Assembly (NCBI RefSeq): GCF_947487605.1
Contig: NZ_CANKXK010000005.1
Coordinates: forward strand, 124,001-188,000
From: an uncultured Algibacter sp.
GTDB lineage: Bacteria > Bacteroidota > Bacteroidia > Flavobacteriales > Flavobacteriaceae
DNA length: 64,000 bases
Direction of reading: 5' to 3'
How positions within the stretch are numbered: the stretch's first letter is position 1; every line of letters starts with the position of its first letter. Position numbers and translations under genes: made by a program. The notes beneath the pieces were generated by a model. The model made no database searches. It was not told the DNA's origin and worked only from the letters and a program-made list of their open reading frames with translations. This document shows positions 28,174 through 38,137 of the stretch, in pieces.

Positions 28174-30639
28174 TTAGTTCTCAATTTTCACCATAGACAT
28201 ATTCACATTATATGGTTCACTTCCCTTAGAGTTAAGTGATTGATTTGCAGCATCAATAGAGTTAAACTTTTGATAATATATATAATATTTACTCGTATTA
28301 ATATCAAAGAAGAAATCAATATTAGATTGTCCTGCAGCTACCGCTTTTCTTAAAAATTCGTCTCGCTTTTCAATGCTAGAATGTACGGCCACAACAATGT
28401 AATAACCATTCTCAACATTATTTACATCTTTTAATATTTGAATATTACTTAGTACCTCACCAGAGTCAAAGTTTTCAGGTTTAAGTGGTTCACTACTTAT
28501 TGGCGTATATTCTTTTATTTGCTTTAAGGCAGCTCTATCTTTTTGATATCTAACTTGGTCATTATCAAACGCAGCACGTTTAATTCTACGTTTTCTTTCA
28601 ATCTCAGTAGCCACCTTAATAGTTTCTAAATTTGCTAACAAACTAGATCTTGTTTTAATAGCCTGAGCTTGTTCCGATTTTAATTCTTGTATTTTATTTG
28701 CATAATATTGGTTAGTAACATCCCGTTTGTCACGAACAGTTTTTAACCTCTCGTTATATAATGTCTCTAATTCTTTAATATTTAGGTCTCTAGATTTTAT
28801 AACATTATCCAAGTTCAACTGGATTGCTGCCATAGCTGCATTTTCTGCAGAGATACTCTTGAATGCTTTTGGAGCACTATAGATACCTTGTTCACTTAAA
28901 TCGTTTTCTTCTTTTAAATCGTCAAGATCCTTTTGCTTACTTGCAATTTTTTGTTGCAACTGGGTTAACAAGTCTTGTTGCTCTAATTTAGAATTATTGG
29001 TTAACACAGTAATACCATTCATCTCTCTAGTTTCCCTATCTCTAGGAGCTGGAACCATGACACCATCTAGGTTAATCATACCAATAATTTCCTCTGCAAC
29101 TATTTCTGGCTGAACTTCTTTATCTTTTTGTGCTTGAGCTTCTTGCTCTGCTTTTAATCTAGCTTCTTCTGCTAGTCTAGCTCTTTCATTTTCTAATGCC
29201 TTTACTCTTGCTTGTTCAGCAAATTTTTCCTTAACCACTTGCTCTGCTTTAAGTCTAGCAGCTTCTTCTTGTTCTCTCTTAGCTTTAGCCTCAGCAGCTG
29301 CTTTCTGTTTAGCTACTCTTGCTAATCGTACTTTTTCTTCTTGTTCTGCTTTAATTCGTGCAGCTTCATCTGCCTTTTGTTTAGCAATGGCATCATGTTT
29401 AGCTTTTGCTTCTGCTTCAGCTTTAAGTTTTTCTTCTTCTTTGCGCTTCTTTGCAAGTACTTCAATTGCCGCTAAACGTTGTTCTTCAATTAATTCTTCT
29501 TCTGTTTTTTCTTTAGGTTTTTCTGGTTCAACCTTAGTCACTTTGTTCGCTACGGAAATAGTATCTGCTTTTGGCAAACTTTCAACCACCTCTTTAGTCA
29601 CTCTTGAAACACGTTTTTTGCGTGGTAGGTTCTTGTATTTATTAGGTGTACTTTTAGCAAGAACACGGTTAGATTTTTTAGAAGGCATAATTAACGCTTC
29701 CTCTTCGTCATCATCACCATAATTATATCTGTAATTCTTCTTGAATTTATATGCCAAAGTTAATTCATGTGAGCTTCCAAAATTAGCAAAATCACCTAGA
29801 GCTTTTTCATAATTATATTCCAAAGCAATTTGTTGGGTTATATTTAGACCAACTCCTGCCGAGGCGCCATAAAGTGTGTTATATCCAGCTTGAGCCCAGA
29901 TACCCTTTGGAACGGTTAACATAACGATACCAGAAATTACGGTTTCGCCTTTTTTAAATTCTGATCTTATTAATGTTGAAAACTTACTCTGATTGAAAAA
30001 ACCTCGTGTGTTCATATAACCTGTATACATTATATGCCCCTGCACACTTTGTTGCGGATTATCTTCAATCATTGCTGAAGTTGTAAAATTATATGTTGCC
30101 AAATTGTTTATGGATAATCCAAAATCGAAAAAATCTGTTCCATAATTAATACCTGGGTTTATGGTAATTATAGAATTAGAAGGAATATTATTTAGTGAAG
30201 GATCTTGAAAATTACTAACTACGCGTCCTTCATTTATACCACTCTTGTAAAAACCTAAATTCATACCAAAGGTCAGGTTACTTTCTCTATTCAAACTAAC
30301 ATTATATGCAAAGTTTAATATGCCACCAAATGTTGACAACACTCCATAATCTTGTTGAAATAACCCAATTCCAGCACCAATATTTTCTCTAAACCTACCT
30401 GAGTAGCTAAACAAATATGTTTGCGGTGCATCGTCAAATTGTACCCATTGCCTTTTATTAGTAAAACTTATGTATCTATTTTGTTCTCTAACAAAGCTAA
30501 ATGCAGGGTTAATGGCATATCTATTAAATTTTAAAGAGTTTCTAACAGGAAGCTCAAAAGCAACAACGCCATCCTCTTGAGAATGGAATTGCTGTAATGT
30601 ACAGACAAAAAATGCTATATATAATAGATGCTTGCACAT
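28174..30639 (-). CDS. sprD: SprD-like protein: PorP/SprF-type barrel, coiled coil and SPOR-like C-terminus
   Basis: The 821-residue protein has a signal peptide (about residues 1-20, MCKHLLYIAFFVCTLQQFHSQ). Residues ~25-310 are a PorP/SprF-like membrane domain (LKFNRYAINPAFSFVREQNRYISF, AYNVSLNRESNLTFGMNLG). Residues ~370-520 are a long Lys/Glu/Ala coiled coil, a second helical block runs to ~740, and the last ~85 residues (GYYIVVAVHSSIEKRDEFLRKA...YYIYYQKFNSIDAANQ) look like a SPOR-type fold. By position, directly upstream of sprB, it corresponds to F. johnsoniae sprD, which assists SprB function; that name rests on synteny and my memory, not on an alignment. The start lies 1 nt after the sprC-like stop. 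Confidence 0.75.
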   Translation of the reverse strand: MCKHLLYIAFFVCTLQQFHSQEDGVVAFELPVRNSLKFNRYAINPAFSFVREQNRYISFTNKRQWVQFDDAPQTYLFSYSGRFRENIGAGIGLFQQDYGVLSTFGGILNFAYNVSLNRESNLTFGMNLGFYKSGINEGRVVSNFQDPSLNNIPSNSIITINPGINYGTDFFDFGLSINNLATYNFTTSAMIEDNPQQSVQGHIMYTGYMNTRGFFNQSKFSTLIRSEFKKGETVISGIVMLTVPKGIWAQAGYNTLYGASAGVGLNITQQIALEYNYEKALGDFANFGSSHELTLAYKFKKNYRYNYGDDDEEEALIMPSKKSNRVLAKSTPNKYKNLPRKKRVSRVTKEVVESLPKADTISVANKVTKVEPEKPKEKTEEELIEEQRLAAIEVLAKKRKEEEKLKAEAEAKAKHDAIAKQKADEAARIKAEQEEKVRLARVAKQKAAAEAKAKREQEEAARLKAEQVVKEKFAEQARVKALENERARLAEEARLKAEQEAQAQKDKEVQPEIVAEEIIGMINLDGVMVPAPRDRETREMNGITVLTNNSKLEQQDLLTQLQQKIASKQKDLDDLKEENDLSEQGIYSAPKAFKSISAENAAMAAIQLNLDNVIKSRDLNIKELETLYNERLKTVRDKRDVTNQYYANKIQELKSEQAQAIKTRSSLLANLETIKVATEIERKRRIKRAAFDNDQVRYQKDRAALKQIKEYTPISSEPLKPENFDSGEVLSNIQILKDVNNVENGYYIVVAVHSSIEKRDEFLRKAVAAGQSNIDFFFDINTSKYYIYYQKFNSIDAANQSLNSKGSEPYNVNMSMVKIEN

Positions 30640-30640
30640 T

Positions 30641-32083
30641 TTATTTTATGATCGTAATCGATCCTTTTTTTTCTGATTTATTTTCAGGTTTAATTATGTA
30701 ATAAAACACAGGGTTAACCGATTTAAAATCGAGTTGGTTTACTGGCCAATTATTTTGATAGTCATTTGTTTGCAGTACCACTTTTCCTTGCGAATTTAAA
30801 ATGATAACTTCTGTATTTGTACCGCTAACATATTCTTGCGGAATAATCCAAGTATCATTTATAGTATCTCCATTAGGGCTTATTAAATTAGGTATTTTTG
30901 CTACCGATGGGAAAGCTTCCAGTATATTGAAAAAATGTACGCTCGATGCTATACATGTAGACGTTTGCGAAATTACTACTTTGTAACTCCCTGTTTCTGA
31001 AGCTTCATAATTATCATTTATAGCTCCCGAAATAAGCACATCATTTCTGTACCATTGATATTCTGGATTAATAGCATCTGTTGTTACTGTTACATCTAAT
31101 GTTTCTCCTTCATCTAAAAAATTATTTTCACCAACATCTATACTACTTGCAAATCCTTCTGCATTAAGTGTAATTGTTGATGTCTCCATACAATTACCTA
31201 TATCTATCTCTACTTTATATACTCCAGATTCATTCGTTTCATACATTTGGTTGGTTGCTCCTGCAATTTCAACATCATCTTTAAACCATTTATAACTATT
31301 ACCTGAAATAGCACTAAGCGTGGTTGGGCCATCTCCAGAACAATAAGGGTTACCAAGGCTCGAACTAATTTCTATTGTTGATCCAGAACCAGATTGACTA
31401 ACGGTTACTCGGTTAGAAAAAGAGTTTGATGTACAAGAACCATAATCTGTTTCTACAAAATAAGTTCCTTGTTCACTTACTTCTAAACTTTCGCTAGACG
31501 ATACGAATTCGAATGTGCTTGTATTTGAATCAATTACCTTAAACCAATTGAATGTTAGCGATGGATATTGCAATGGTGAATTATTTGAAGGTGCACCAGG
31601 ATTATCGATAGTAAGCGTATAACTTTCTCCTGCACAAAAAACAGCCGATGGAATTAAATTATTTATTGTAAATGGTTCGTCTTGAACTTTATAATATGCT
31701 GGAAAAGCATCGGAAGCACTACTATTGGCCGCTGGAGATGTACTTTTTATTCTTAATTTATAGGCTTCGCCATCTATAGACGTTGGAAATGAAAAAGTTA
31801 AAGTAGCAGGTGATGTTGTAACACTACCTGCTGCAGATGTAAAAATTGTATTTGCACTAGAAAAATCACCAGTTGCATCAGATAATTCTATTATAAATTG
31901 ATTTGATGGTGTTAAATTACCTTCTGGAGAAAATGTAAAAGTTACATTGTAAGTATTAAAAGAAGGACTAGCACAGGCTTGACTAAAACCAAGGTTAGGC
32001 TTGCTCATTACTATCTGTGCGCTACAAATATTAACTAAAAGTAAAAAAATAGTAATATTAATAAATGTAATGTTCTTCATCAT
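30641..32083 (-). CDS. sprC: SprC-like cell-surface protein with Ig-like domains and T9SS type-B C-terminus
   Basis: The 480-residue protein has a signal peptide (MMKNITFINITIFLLLVNICSAQ). Several Ig-like domains of ~80-90 residues follow, recognisable by repeated 'SYKWFKDDVEIAGATNQ...GVYKVEI' and 'EYQWYRNDVLISGAINDNY' units, each a tryptophan strand followed by a Y-x-V strand. The last ~80 residues (IPNLISPNGDTINDTWIIP...VIILNSQGKVV...FYYII) are a gliding-motility-associated CHU_C domain, a T9SS type-B signal. Its place two genes before sprB fits F. johnsoniae sprC. It is presumably a surface partner of SprB. The call on the symbol rests on order and domain type. Confidence 0.72.
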   Translation of the reverse strand: MMKNITFINITIFLLLVNICSAQIVMSKPNLGFSQACASPSFNTYNVTFTFSPEGNLTPSNQFIIELSDATGDFSSANTIFTSAAGSVTTSPATLTFSFPTSIDGEAYKLRIKSTSPAANSSASDAFPAYYKVQDEPFTINNLIPSAVFCAGESYTLTIDNPGAPSNNSPLQYPSLTFNWFKVIDSNTSTFEFVSSSESLEVSEQGTYFVETDYGSCTSNSFSNRVTVSQSGSGSTIEISSSLGNPYCSGDGPTTLSAISGNSYKWFKDDVEIAGATNQMYETNESGVYKVEIDIGNCMETSTITLNAEGFASSIDVGENNFLDEGETLDVTVTTDAINPEYQWYRNDVLISGAINDNYEASETGSYKVVISQTSTCIASSVHFFNILEAFPSVAKIPNLISPNGDTINDTWIIPQEYVSGTNTEVIILNSQGKVVLQTNDYQNNWPVNQLDFKSVNPVFYYIIKPENKSEKKGSITIIK

Positions 32084-32189
32084 ACTATTATTTTTACCAA
32101 GTAATGATTTATAAAAACTGAAACGATTCTTATAAAATAAATACTAGAAATTGTAAAACTTGCATCTATTTAAAAAAGCTACTATATTT

Positions 32190-33512
32190 TTATTTGTCAT
32201 TTCCTTCTATATCGTTAGTTGCAATTATTTTATTAATTTTTAATCTATAGTCAGGGCTTCTTGTGTTATTAGCATCAATAAATGTTTGTGAATCTATTCC
32301 TTTAGAATACACATTAAAAAAAGCACTGTTACCATACCAATTCTCTAAATCTTCATTGTTAGAATTATATTCAACAAAAATATTTCCATTACAATTATTG
32401 AAATACATTTCGGAAAATTTAATTCTCTCGAGATTTGTTTGATTCACGGTAATTTTTTCATCAAATAAAACTGCAGGATTAAATCCAGATATAACTGTTT
32501 TATTCATATCTAATGCTGCATTCTCACCAACAAAAACAGCTTCTTTTACAAGTCCCATTTTTATATCGTTATTTAAATTGTCACTAGAATTAAGTAGTGT
32601 TAAATTATCGGCATCAACGTAGGTTCCTTTTTTATTAAAGTCTACATTCTGCTTATTATCATAAGAAAGAACTTGAATACATCTTGAACCATTAACACTT
32701 GATATATATGGCGAACGAACCGCTAAAGAGTTATATAACTTTGATTGCGTACCGTTATTAAATTTAAAATCGTTTCCGTTCGATTTATAGGATACTGCAT
32801 TATTTAAATTTACTTCACCTCCAATAATTTCAAACGAATTAGCAGCCGCGTAACTAACCATAATATTTTCTAAAACAGTTTCATTACCTACACAGGCTAG
32901 AAGTAAACCACTAAAATATTCTGTTTTTCCCACCCTTTTTCCTGCATATTCAATTCTTACATATCGCAAAATACCTGAGTTACTCGCAGCATTTTGCCCT
33001 CCATAATTTACATTGCCGTAAGAAGATGGATCAAGATTGGTATAGTAATTAGAAACAGATCCATTACCAAATTTATTCATAGGTGCATCCCCAAGAATAA
33101 TTAAACCTCCCCAATCACCAGCTCTTTTTACACTTCTGTTAGATGTAAAAACAATTGGGTCTGTTTCAAGTCCATCTGCTATTAATGTAGCACCTTTAGA
33201 AATAGTTAACGATGCTTTTGACTTATAATCGCCAATTATTACTGTGCCAGGTTCTATAGTAAGCGTTGTACTATCTGCTACAAAAACATTTCCTAACAAT
33301 TGATATCTATATTTTTTGAACAACTTTGTATCCTTTGTAATATTCCCTGTTAATATTTGAGTAACCTCACCGTAGTCTTTTTGATTCGGATTAAATTCTG
33401 TCCAATTGTTCAGCCAATTAGAAGCACCAATAATGCCCTTTTCTTGCTGACCAAATATATTTCCCGCGGTAAGAAGAAATATGAATGCTATTTTAATAAC
33501 GTCGTTTTTCAT
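32190..33512 (-). CDS. Secreted right-handed beta-helix-like protein, first gene of the spr cluster
   Basis: The 440-residue product has a signal peptide (MKNDVIKIAFIFLLTAGNIFG). The N-terminal part, TQILTGNITKDTKLFKKYRYQLLG and VFVADSTTLTIEPGTVIIGD, continuing to DPIVFTSNRSVKRAGDWGGLIILG, matches the Bacteroidota family often seen in T9SS cargo proteins, with a parallel beta-helix of LRYVRIEYAG-type turns. Unlike many relatives it shows no C-terminal sorting domain, so it may stay in the periplasm or outer membrane. It lies 106 bp before the sprC-like gene on the same strand and could belong to the operon, as similar genes do upstream of sprC in F. johnsoniae. The role is unknown. Confidence 0.72.
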   Translation of the reverse strand: MKNDVIKIAFIFLLTAGNIFGQQEKGIIGASNWLNNWTEFNPNQKDYGEVTQILTGNITKDTKLFKKYRYQLLGNVFVADSTTLTIEPGTVIIGDYKSKASLTISKGATLIADGLETDPIVFTSNRSVKRAGDWGGLIILGDAPMNKFGNGSVSNYYTNLDPSSYGNVNYGGQNAASNSGILRYVRIEYAGKRVGKTEYFSGLLLACVGNETVLENIMVSYAAANSFEIIGGEVNLNNAVSYKSNGNDFKFNNGTQSKLYNSLAVRSPYISSVNGSRCIQVLSYDNKQNVDFNKKGTYVDADNLTLLNSSDNLNNDIKMGLVKEAVFVGENAALDMNKTVISGFNPAVLFDEKITVNQTNLERIKFSEMYFNNCNGNIFVEYNSNNEDLENWYGNSAFFNVYSKGIDSQTFIDANNTRSPDYRLKINKIIATNDIEGNDK

Positions 33513-33807
33513 GATTGAAAATTTATAATATATCGTTTTCCAAGTACTATTTAATTTATATACAATTATACATTAATATTCTACGAAATACCAATTTTAT
33601 CGATGAAATACATATTCTAAATAAATTTTTATGAAAATTTTGTCGATAAACTGCCCATTGACATAGTAAGAACAATGATTTATTAAAAAATTAATGAGTA
33701 AAAAGTCTCTTAAGATTCTATAGTTATACGATGCAAGTTAATAATCAAGCATGCATAAAAATAATTATGCCAAAAACGAATCTCGACACTTTTATAAAAT
33801 TTATACT
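33513..33807. other. 295-bp AT-rich spacer, no gene seen
   Basis: No ORF, strong hairpin or TAnnTTTG element was found on either strand. It separates the spr cluster from the small secreted protein gene upstream. Confidence 0.4.
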
Positions 33808-34254
33808 TTAACGAAATTCACTATACTCATGTAATGCTTTAAGCGTTTCTTCATAGTAAAGTATCGCAGAAACTAGATTATCCGTATCTGAATAAGGTAG
33901 GATACGCTTTTGAAATTCTTCATTAGACTCAAGAAAATTGTCCGTAGCTTCAAATTGATTTTCTAAGGCTTTTCTGTTTTCGCTATCGTTTGGAATACCT
34001 AAAGTAGACATTGTTATACCAGGTTTGGTTGCAAAAGCAATATATGGTAACAATCCTACAAGACTTTCAATACGTTCTACATAAAGACCTAATAGCTCAC
34101 CTTTCTGCATACGATCTAAATCTTCTTTATTATGATATTTTTTAATAGCTACATCTCCAGAAATAATACTTTTAGGTTCTTTTTTCTTTTGAGCAAAACT
34201 GGTACCACCAAGTAGGACAAAGCAGAAGCTTAGCAAGATTAATTTTGTTTTCAT
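33808..34254 (-). CDS. Small secreted hypothetical protein
   Basis: I use the ATG at 34254 because it starts a clean signal peptide (MKTKLILLSFCFVLLGGTSFAQ); the frame continues open to 34311. The mature ~125 residues are mostly helical (NKEDLDRMQKGELLGLYVERIESLVGLLPYIAF, then a second long helix near the C-terminus). I recognise no family. It is separated from the spr cluster by 295 bp and from the protease by 300 bp, so it is probably its own transcript. Confidence 0.6.
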   Translation of the reverse strand: MKTKLILLSFCFVLLGGTSFAQKKKEPKSIISGDVAIKKYHNKEDLDRMQKGELLGLYVERIESLVGLLPYIAFATKPGITMSTLGIPNDSENRKALENQFEATDNFLESNEEFQKRILPYSDTDNLVSAILYYEETLKALHEYSEFR

Positions 34255-34449
34255 TATTAATAGATTTAAGGGTTTACTCAGCAAATTTATGCAATTAATC
34301 GTTAAAAACAACCGTTTTATCGATTTTTTTATAAAAATTTAGAATTTATTGTTCTATAATACTACAAAATGCAAGTCGTTTAATTGAGAATATTAATGAT
34401 AATCTTTAAGTTACCTAGTAAGGTGTTCATTAAAAAAGTAGCTAAAACT

Positions 34450-34468
34450 AGCCATTTTGTCAATGGCT
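34450..34468. terminator. Weak hairpin between the protease and the small secreted protein gene
   Basis: agccatt/aatggct pairs with a 5-nt loop. The T run is short, so this is a weak candidate terminator. Confidence 0.3.
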
Positions 34469-34502
34469 TTGGAAGGTACTACTATTGGTTTTGTATTAAA
34501 CA

Positions 34503-34531
34503 AAAAAAACCGCCCAATGAATTTGGACGGT
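34503..34531 (-). terminator. Intrinsic terminator of the metalloprotease gene
   Basis: On the minus strand ACCGtCCAA and TTGGgCGGT pair (one mismatch) around a short loop and are followed by eight T residues, 24-52 nt after the protease stop. Confidence 0.8.
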
Positions 34532-34554
34532 ATTTAATTTAAGATTTGGTTTTA

Positions 34555-37500
34555 CTAATGTTTAATGATAATTCGTTTATTAGTTTGGTTTACCCCAGCA
34601 TCATCAGAAATAATTAACATATATAAGCCATCTGAAAATTGATTTAGCTTTATGCTATTATTTGTTTTATCTAAGTCCTGTTTTATTAACAACTGACCAT
34701 TAAAACTATATAAACTTGCACTTCCTTTAAAAGTTGATTGGTTAACTAACTTAACATTCAATATATTTGAAGCTGGGTTTGGGTAAATACTAATAGCTCT
34801 TTCTAATAAATCAACAGACGCATCACTAAGGGTTGTTTGTGGCAAAGTTCCTGAGCCACTTTCTACACAGAAATCAATAGATGATAGGTTAACACTTAAT
34901 TGCGTTGCCGAGTTACCGTCGTAACCATCTACTAAACTCACAGTAACAGATTGAACCACTTCATTTATATTAACCGACACTGAACTGTTTCCGCTAAAAA
35001 CACCATAAATTACTTGAAAACCAGCACCATTAATATACGTTACAGTAACTTGTTCTATATATCTATTTGTTGGCTTCCCTCCTGTTCTTTGAGTTATTCC
35101 AGATATTGTAAACGAGACACTTTGTCCATTAATTGTTGCTGAACTACTATTAGATTGCGAATTAATACTTGTTAAAGTTGTAATATCAAAATTCGTATCA
35201 TTGCCAATACACGGTAGCGACTCACAAACATCGCCAACACCATTTCCATCCGCATCTTCTTGACCTTCGTTTGAAATAGAAGGACAATTATCTAAATCAT
35301 CACAAACACCATCGCCATCTGTATCTATAGACGTTCCAGAAGCATCTATGTTATTAGGGCATGGAGAATCTATTTGAGAATCTAAGCAATCACTAATGCC
35401 ATCATTATCTGTATCTAAATTATCGTCTTTTCCTGGGCATAAATCGTCTTCATCGCAAACACCATCATCATCAGAATCTACGCATGGTACTGTTTCTACA
35501 CAGAAATTAACTGAACTCAAACTAATACTCATGTTTCCAGATTGTACAGTACCATCTAAAATATCTTTTAATTCTATAGTAACAGATTTTACCGCTCCAT
35601 CTATACTTACGTTTACTGAACTTGTTGTAGCACCACTATACACACCATAGGTATGTGTGTTATTGCCGCCATCTACATAGGTTACTGTTACTTCTTCTAT
35701 ATACTTTCCCTTTGGGTTTCCATTTGATTTTTGATTAATACTTGAAATTGTAAAGGTAACGTCTTGACCATCTGTTGGTATTGTAACAGACGTCTTGCTC
35801 GATTCACTTCCTGAATGCGACAAGGTTGAAGTACCAAAATTACCAGAAGTTGCAAGACAGACAGAGTCATCACACGCATCAGGAGTACCATCACCATCAG
35901 CATCTGCGGTATCATCTCCATCACACACATCAAAACAATCTGCAACACCATCATTATCAGTATCAAGAGAAACTCCATTAGCATCTACATTGTTTGGACA
36001 GGGTGAGTTTATTTCATTATCAATGCAATCATTTAAACCATCGTTATCGCTGTCTAACAAATTGTTACATGTATCACAGAAATCTGGAATACCATCACCA
36101 TCGGCATCGGCATTATCTTCACCACCTGGACAAATATCTAAATCACCACAAACGCCATCACCATCAGCATCATTATTAGGATCGTTAGGACAAGTATCGC
36201 AACCATCTGGGATAGAATCGTTATCAGCATCTACTGTATCATCTGAATCTGAGCAAATATCTGAATCGTCACAAACACCATCACTATCCGAATCTAAACA
36301 AGTGGTTACAGATTGTAACATCGAATTCGTTGCTCCTAAATTGTCGGTAACTGTTAGATTCACTGTAAAATCGCCATCGGAAGTATAATTATGTATTGGA
36401 TTTTGGTTCGTTGATGTATTTCCATCTCCAAAATTCCATGACCATGAAACAATAGTTCCGTCGCTATCTGAAGATGTATCAGTAAAACTTACAGTTCTAT
36501 CTGATACATTTGAAGTATAACTTGCAACTGGATTATTATTCGTTGGAATATTTCCGCCTCCTTCAATGGTTCCAGAGATGAAAAACTTACCAATACTTGC
36601 ATAATCAGAATAATTAGCTGAAGATTCACCTTCTACACTAACATAATATGTTCCAGCTACTAAGTTTGTAGAAATTAGAGCATAGGTATCATCTACCAGA
36701 CTATAAGTATTTATTGCATTACCTGAACTATTGTAGAGTGTCGCTTTAATATCTAGGTTTGCGCCTCTATTATTTTCATAATTATGTGCTTCCCATGATG
36801 GTCTAATAGTTAAATCGATTTGCCCACCTGAAGTATAAAAAGAAAACATATCGACATCTGTACTTGATTCTATAATGCCTTTATTAACTATTAGGTTATT
36901 AAAAGGGTCGTTTTCAGGGTTAGTAACATTAACCGTTCCATCAGATTCTATAACTATTGCTGTAGCATTACTAACTTCGTTACCATGATCATCTGCACTA
37001 TATCCTAATCTATTTGCAATTTCAGAAAGATCATCTTGAAGGTTATTTGCATCTGTATATTCACCTTTACTCCATTGCGTAACATGTCTATAATACGAAA
37101 CACCCATTATTGGCGCCCATTCTACAAAGCCTGTACCATGACCACCATAGTAAGTTGTGCCATTAGTGTCACCGTCATGAGATAAAGACAAATTGTGGCC
37201 TAATTCGTGGCTTGAAGCCTCCGCAATATTATGTGCATTACCAGACCCTAAATTATTATAAAATACTAAAGCAGGTTGGTATTCTTCAAAATTACTCCTA
37301 CCCCACACATTAACATAAGCTACACCGCCGCCGCCGTCATAAATATCGTCACCTTCTGCATCTGTAATATTTGTAATTAATATATGCCCTACATTAGGAC
37401 CATAACTTGGTGGAGCTTCAGTTGTAATATCAACATCAAATGGTGCATAATCTTCTGCCACGCGATGCCATATAGCTGCCATATCTTTAATCTCTTGATT

Positions 37501-37983
37501 ACTAAAACTTTCAGAATTCCCATCAGAATCATAAGGCAACATATAAAAAGTTTCTTTTTTATCACTATTCCATCTAGAGCCAGTAACATTAAAACCTTCA
37601 AAATTTAAGTGCACAACGTTAGATGCTCCAGGTTTACTGTGTAATGTGAATATATCTGTTGCTGTAACGGATGCTGTTTCAGGAGATGATATATCAATCG
37701 ATCCTGATTCGGTAGGTTCTATATGAAAAGTATCTTCGTAAAATACACCGCCCTCATCATCTATTTTTATACTATTAAAATCTTCTTCCGGCATACTTAA
37801 TCCATCTAGCCATTTTTCAGCTTTAGCCTTGGCTTGAGCTGGCAACCCATCAAAGGCAGAACGTAATTGATGTCCTTGTGGAAGTTCCTTTACTTTTTGA
37901 CTGTTTGATCGATTTTGTGCATTAATTTGGAAAGAACACAGGAATAATCCCATAATCAAGCCTAGTAGGCGTAGTAGTTTCAT
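34555..37983 (-). CDS. Secreted metzincin-type metalloprotease with PPC, PKD, TSP3 repeats and T9SS type-A signal
   Basis: The 1,142-residue protein has a signal peptide (MKLLRLLGLIMGLFLCSFQINAQ). The zinc motif is HELGHNLSLSHD, with His259, His263 and the third ligand His269. A Met-turn lies in WAPIMG. Residues ~350-480 look like a PPC domain, then a PKD domain (WNFGDGNTSTNQNP). Thrombospondin type-3 repeats of DxDxDGxxD type follow. Two related ~120-residue units of a type I cannot name are separated by more TSP3 repeats. The last ~75 residues (IYPNPASNILNV...LYSFNGQLL...GLYMLII) are a type-A T9SS sorting domain. So it is exported and probably kept at the surface; calcium binding by the TSP3 repeats is likely. 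It is followed by its own terminator. Confidence 0.93.
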   Translation of the reverse strand: MKLLRLLGLIMGLFLCSFQINAQNRSNSQKVKELPQGHQLRSAFDGLPAQAKAKAEKWLDGLSMPEEDFNSIKIDDEGGVFYEDTFHIEPTESGSIDISSPETASVTATDIFTLHSKPGASNVVHLNFEGFNVTGSRWNSDKKETFYMLPYDSDGNSESFSNQEIKDMAAIWHRVAEDYAPFDVDITTEAPPSYGPNVGHILITNITDAEGDDIYDGGGGVAYVNVWGRSNFEEYQPALVFYNNLGSGNAHNIAEASSHELGHNLSLSHDGDTNGTTYYGGHGTGFVEWAPIMGVSYYRHVTQWSKGEYTDANNLQDDLSEIANRLGYSADDHGNEVSNATAIVIESDGTVNVTNPENDPFNNLIVNKGIIESSTDVDMFSFYTSGGQIDLTIRPSWEAHNYENNRGANLDIKATLYNSSGNAINTYSLVDDTYALISTNLVAGTYYVSVEGESSANYSDYASIGKFFISGTIEGGGNIPTNNNPVASYTSNVSDRTVSFTDTSSDSDGTIVSWSWNFGDGNTSTNQNPIHNYTSDGDFTVNLTVTDNLGATNSMLQSVTTCLDSDSDGVCDDSDICSDSDDTVDADNDSIPDGCDTCPNDPNNDADGDGVCGDLDICPGGEDNADADGDGIPDFCDTCNNLLDSDNDGLNDCIDNEINSPCPNNVDANGVSLDTDNDGVADCFDVCDGDDTADADGDGTPDACDDSVCLATSGNFGTSTLSHSGSESSKTSVTIPTDGQDVTFTISSINQKSNGNPKGKYIEEVTVTYVDGGNNTHTYGVYSGATTSSVNVSIDGAVKSVTIELKDILDGTVQSGNMSISLSSVNFCVETVPCVDSDDDGVCDEDDLCPGKDDNLDTDNDGISDCLDSQIDSPCPNNIDASGTSIDTDGDGVCDDLDNCPSISNEGQEDADGNGVGDVCESLPCIGNDTNFDITTLTSINSQSNSSSATINGQSVSFTISGITQRTGGKPTNRYIEQVTVTYINGAGFQVIYGVFSGNSSVSVNINEVVQSVTVSLVDGYDGNSATQLSVNLSSIDFCVESGSGTLPQTTLSDASVDLLERAISIYPNPASNILNVKLVNQSTFKGSASLYSFNGQLLIKQDLDKTNNSIKLNQFSDGLYMLIISDDAGVNQTNKRIIIKH

Positions 37984-38137
37984 AATTTGGGGTTTATGTT
38001 AATAGATTTTGAGAGAGGGGCTCAGAAATATTAAAGTAAATGTATAGGGTAAACTACTATGCTTTAAAAAATAATCGATAAGTAACAGGATAATCCTATT
38101 GAAGTGTGGATTTGATGGTTAAAAATAGTTGGTTTTA

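Noticed and set aside
35795-36388. A 197-residue open frame on the plus strand rich in Ser/Pro inside the protease gene
   Set aside because: It is the antisense of the Asp/Gly-rich TSP3 repeats; the repeat structure of the real gene creates it.
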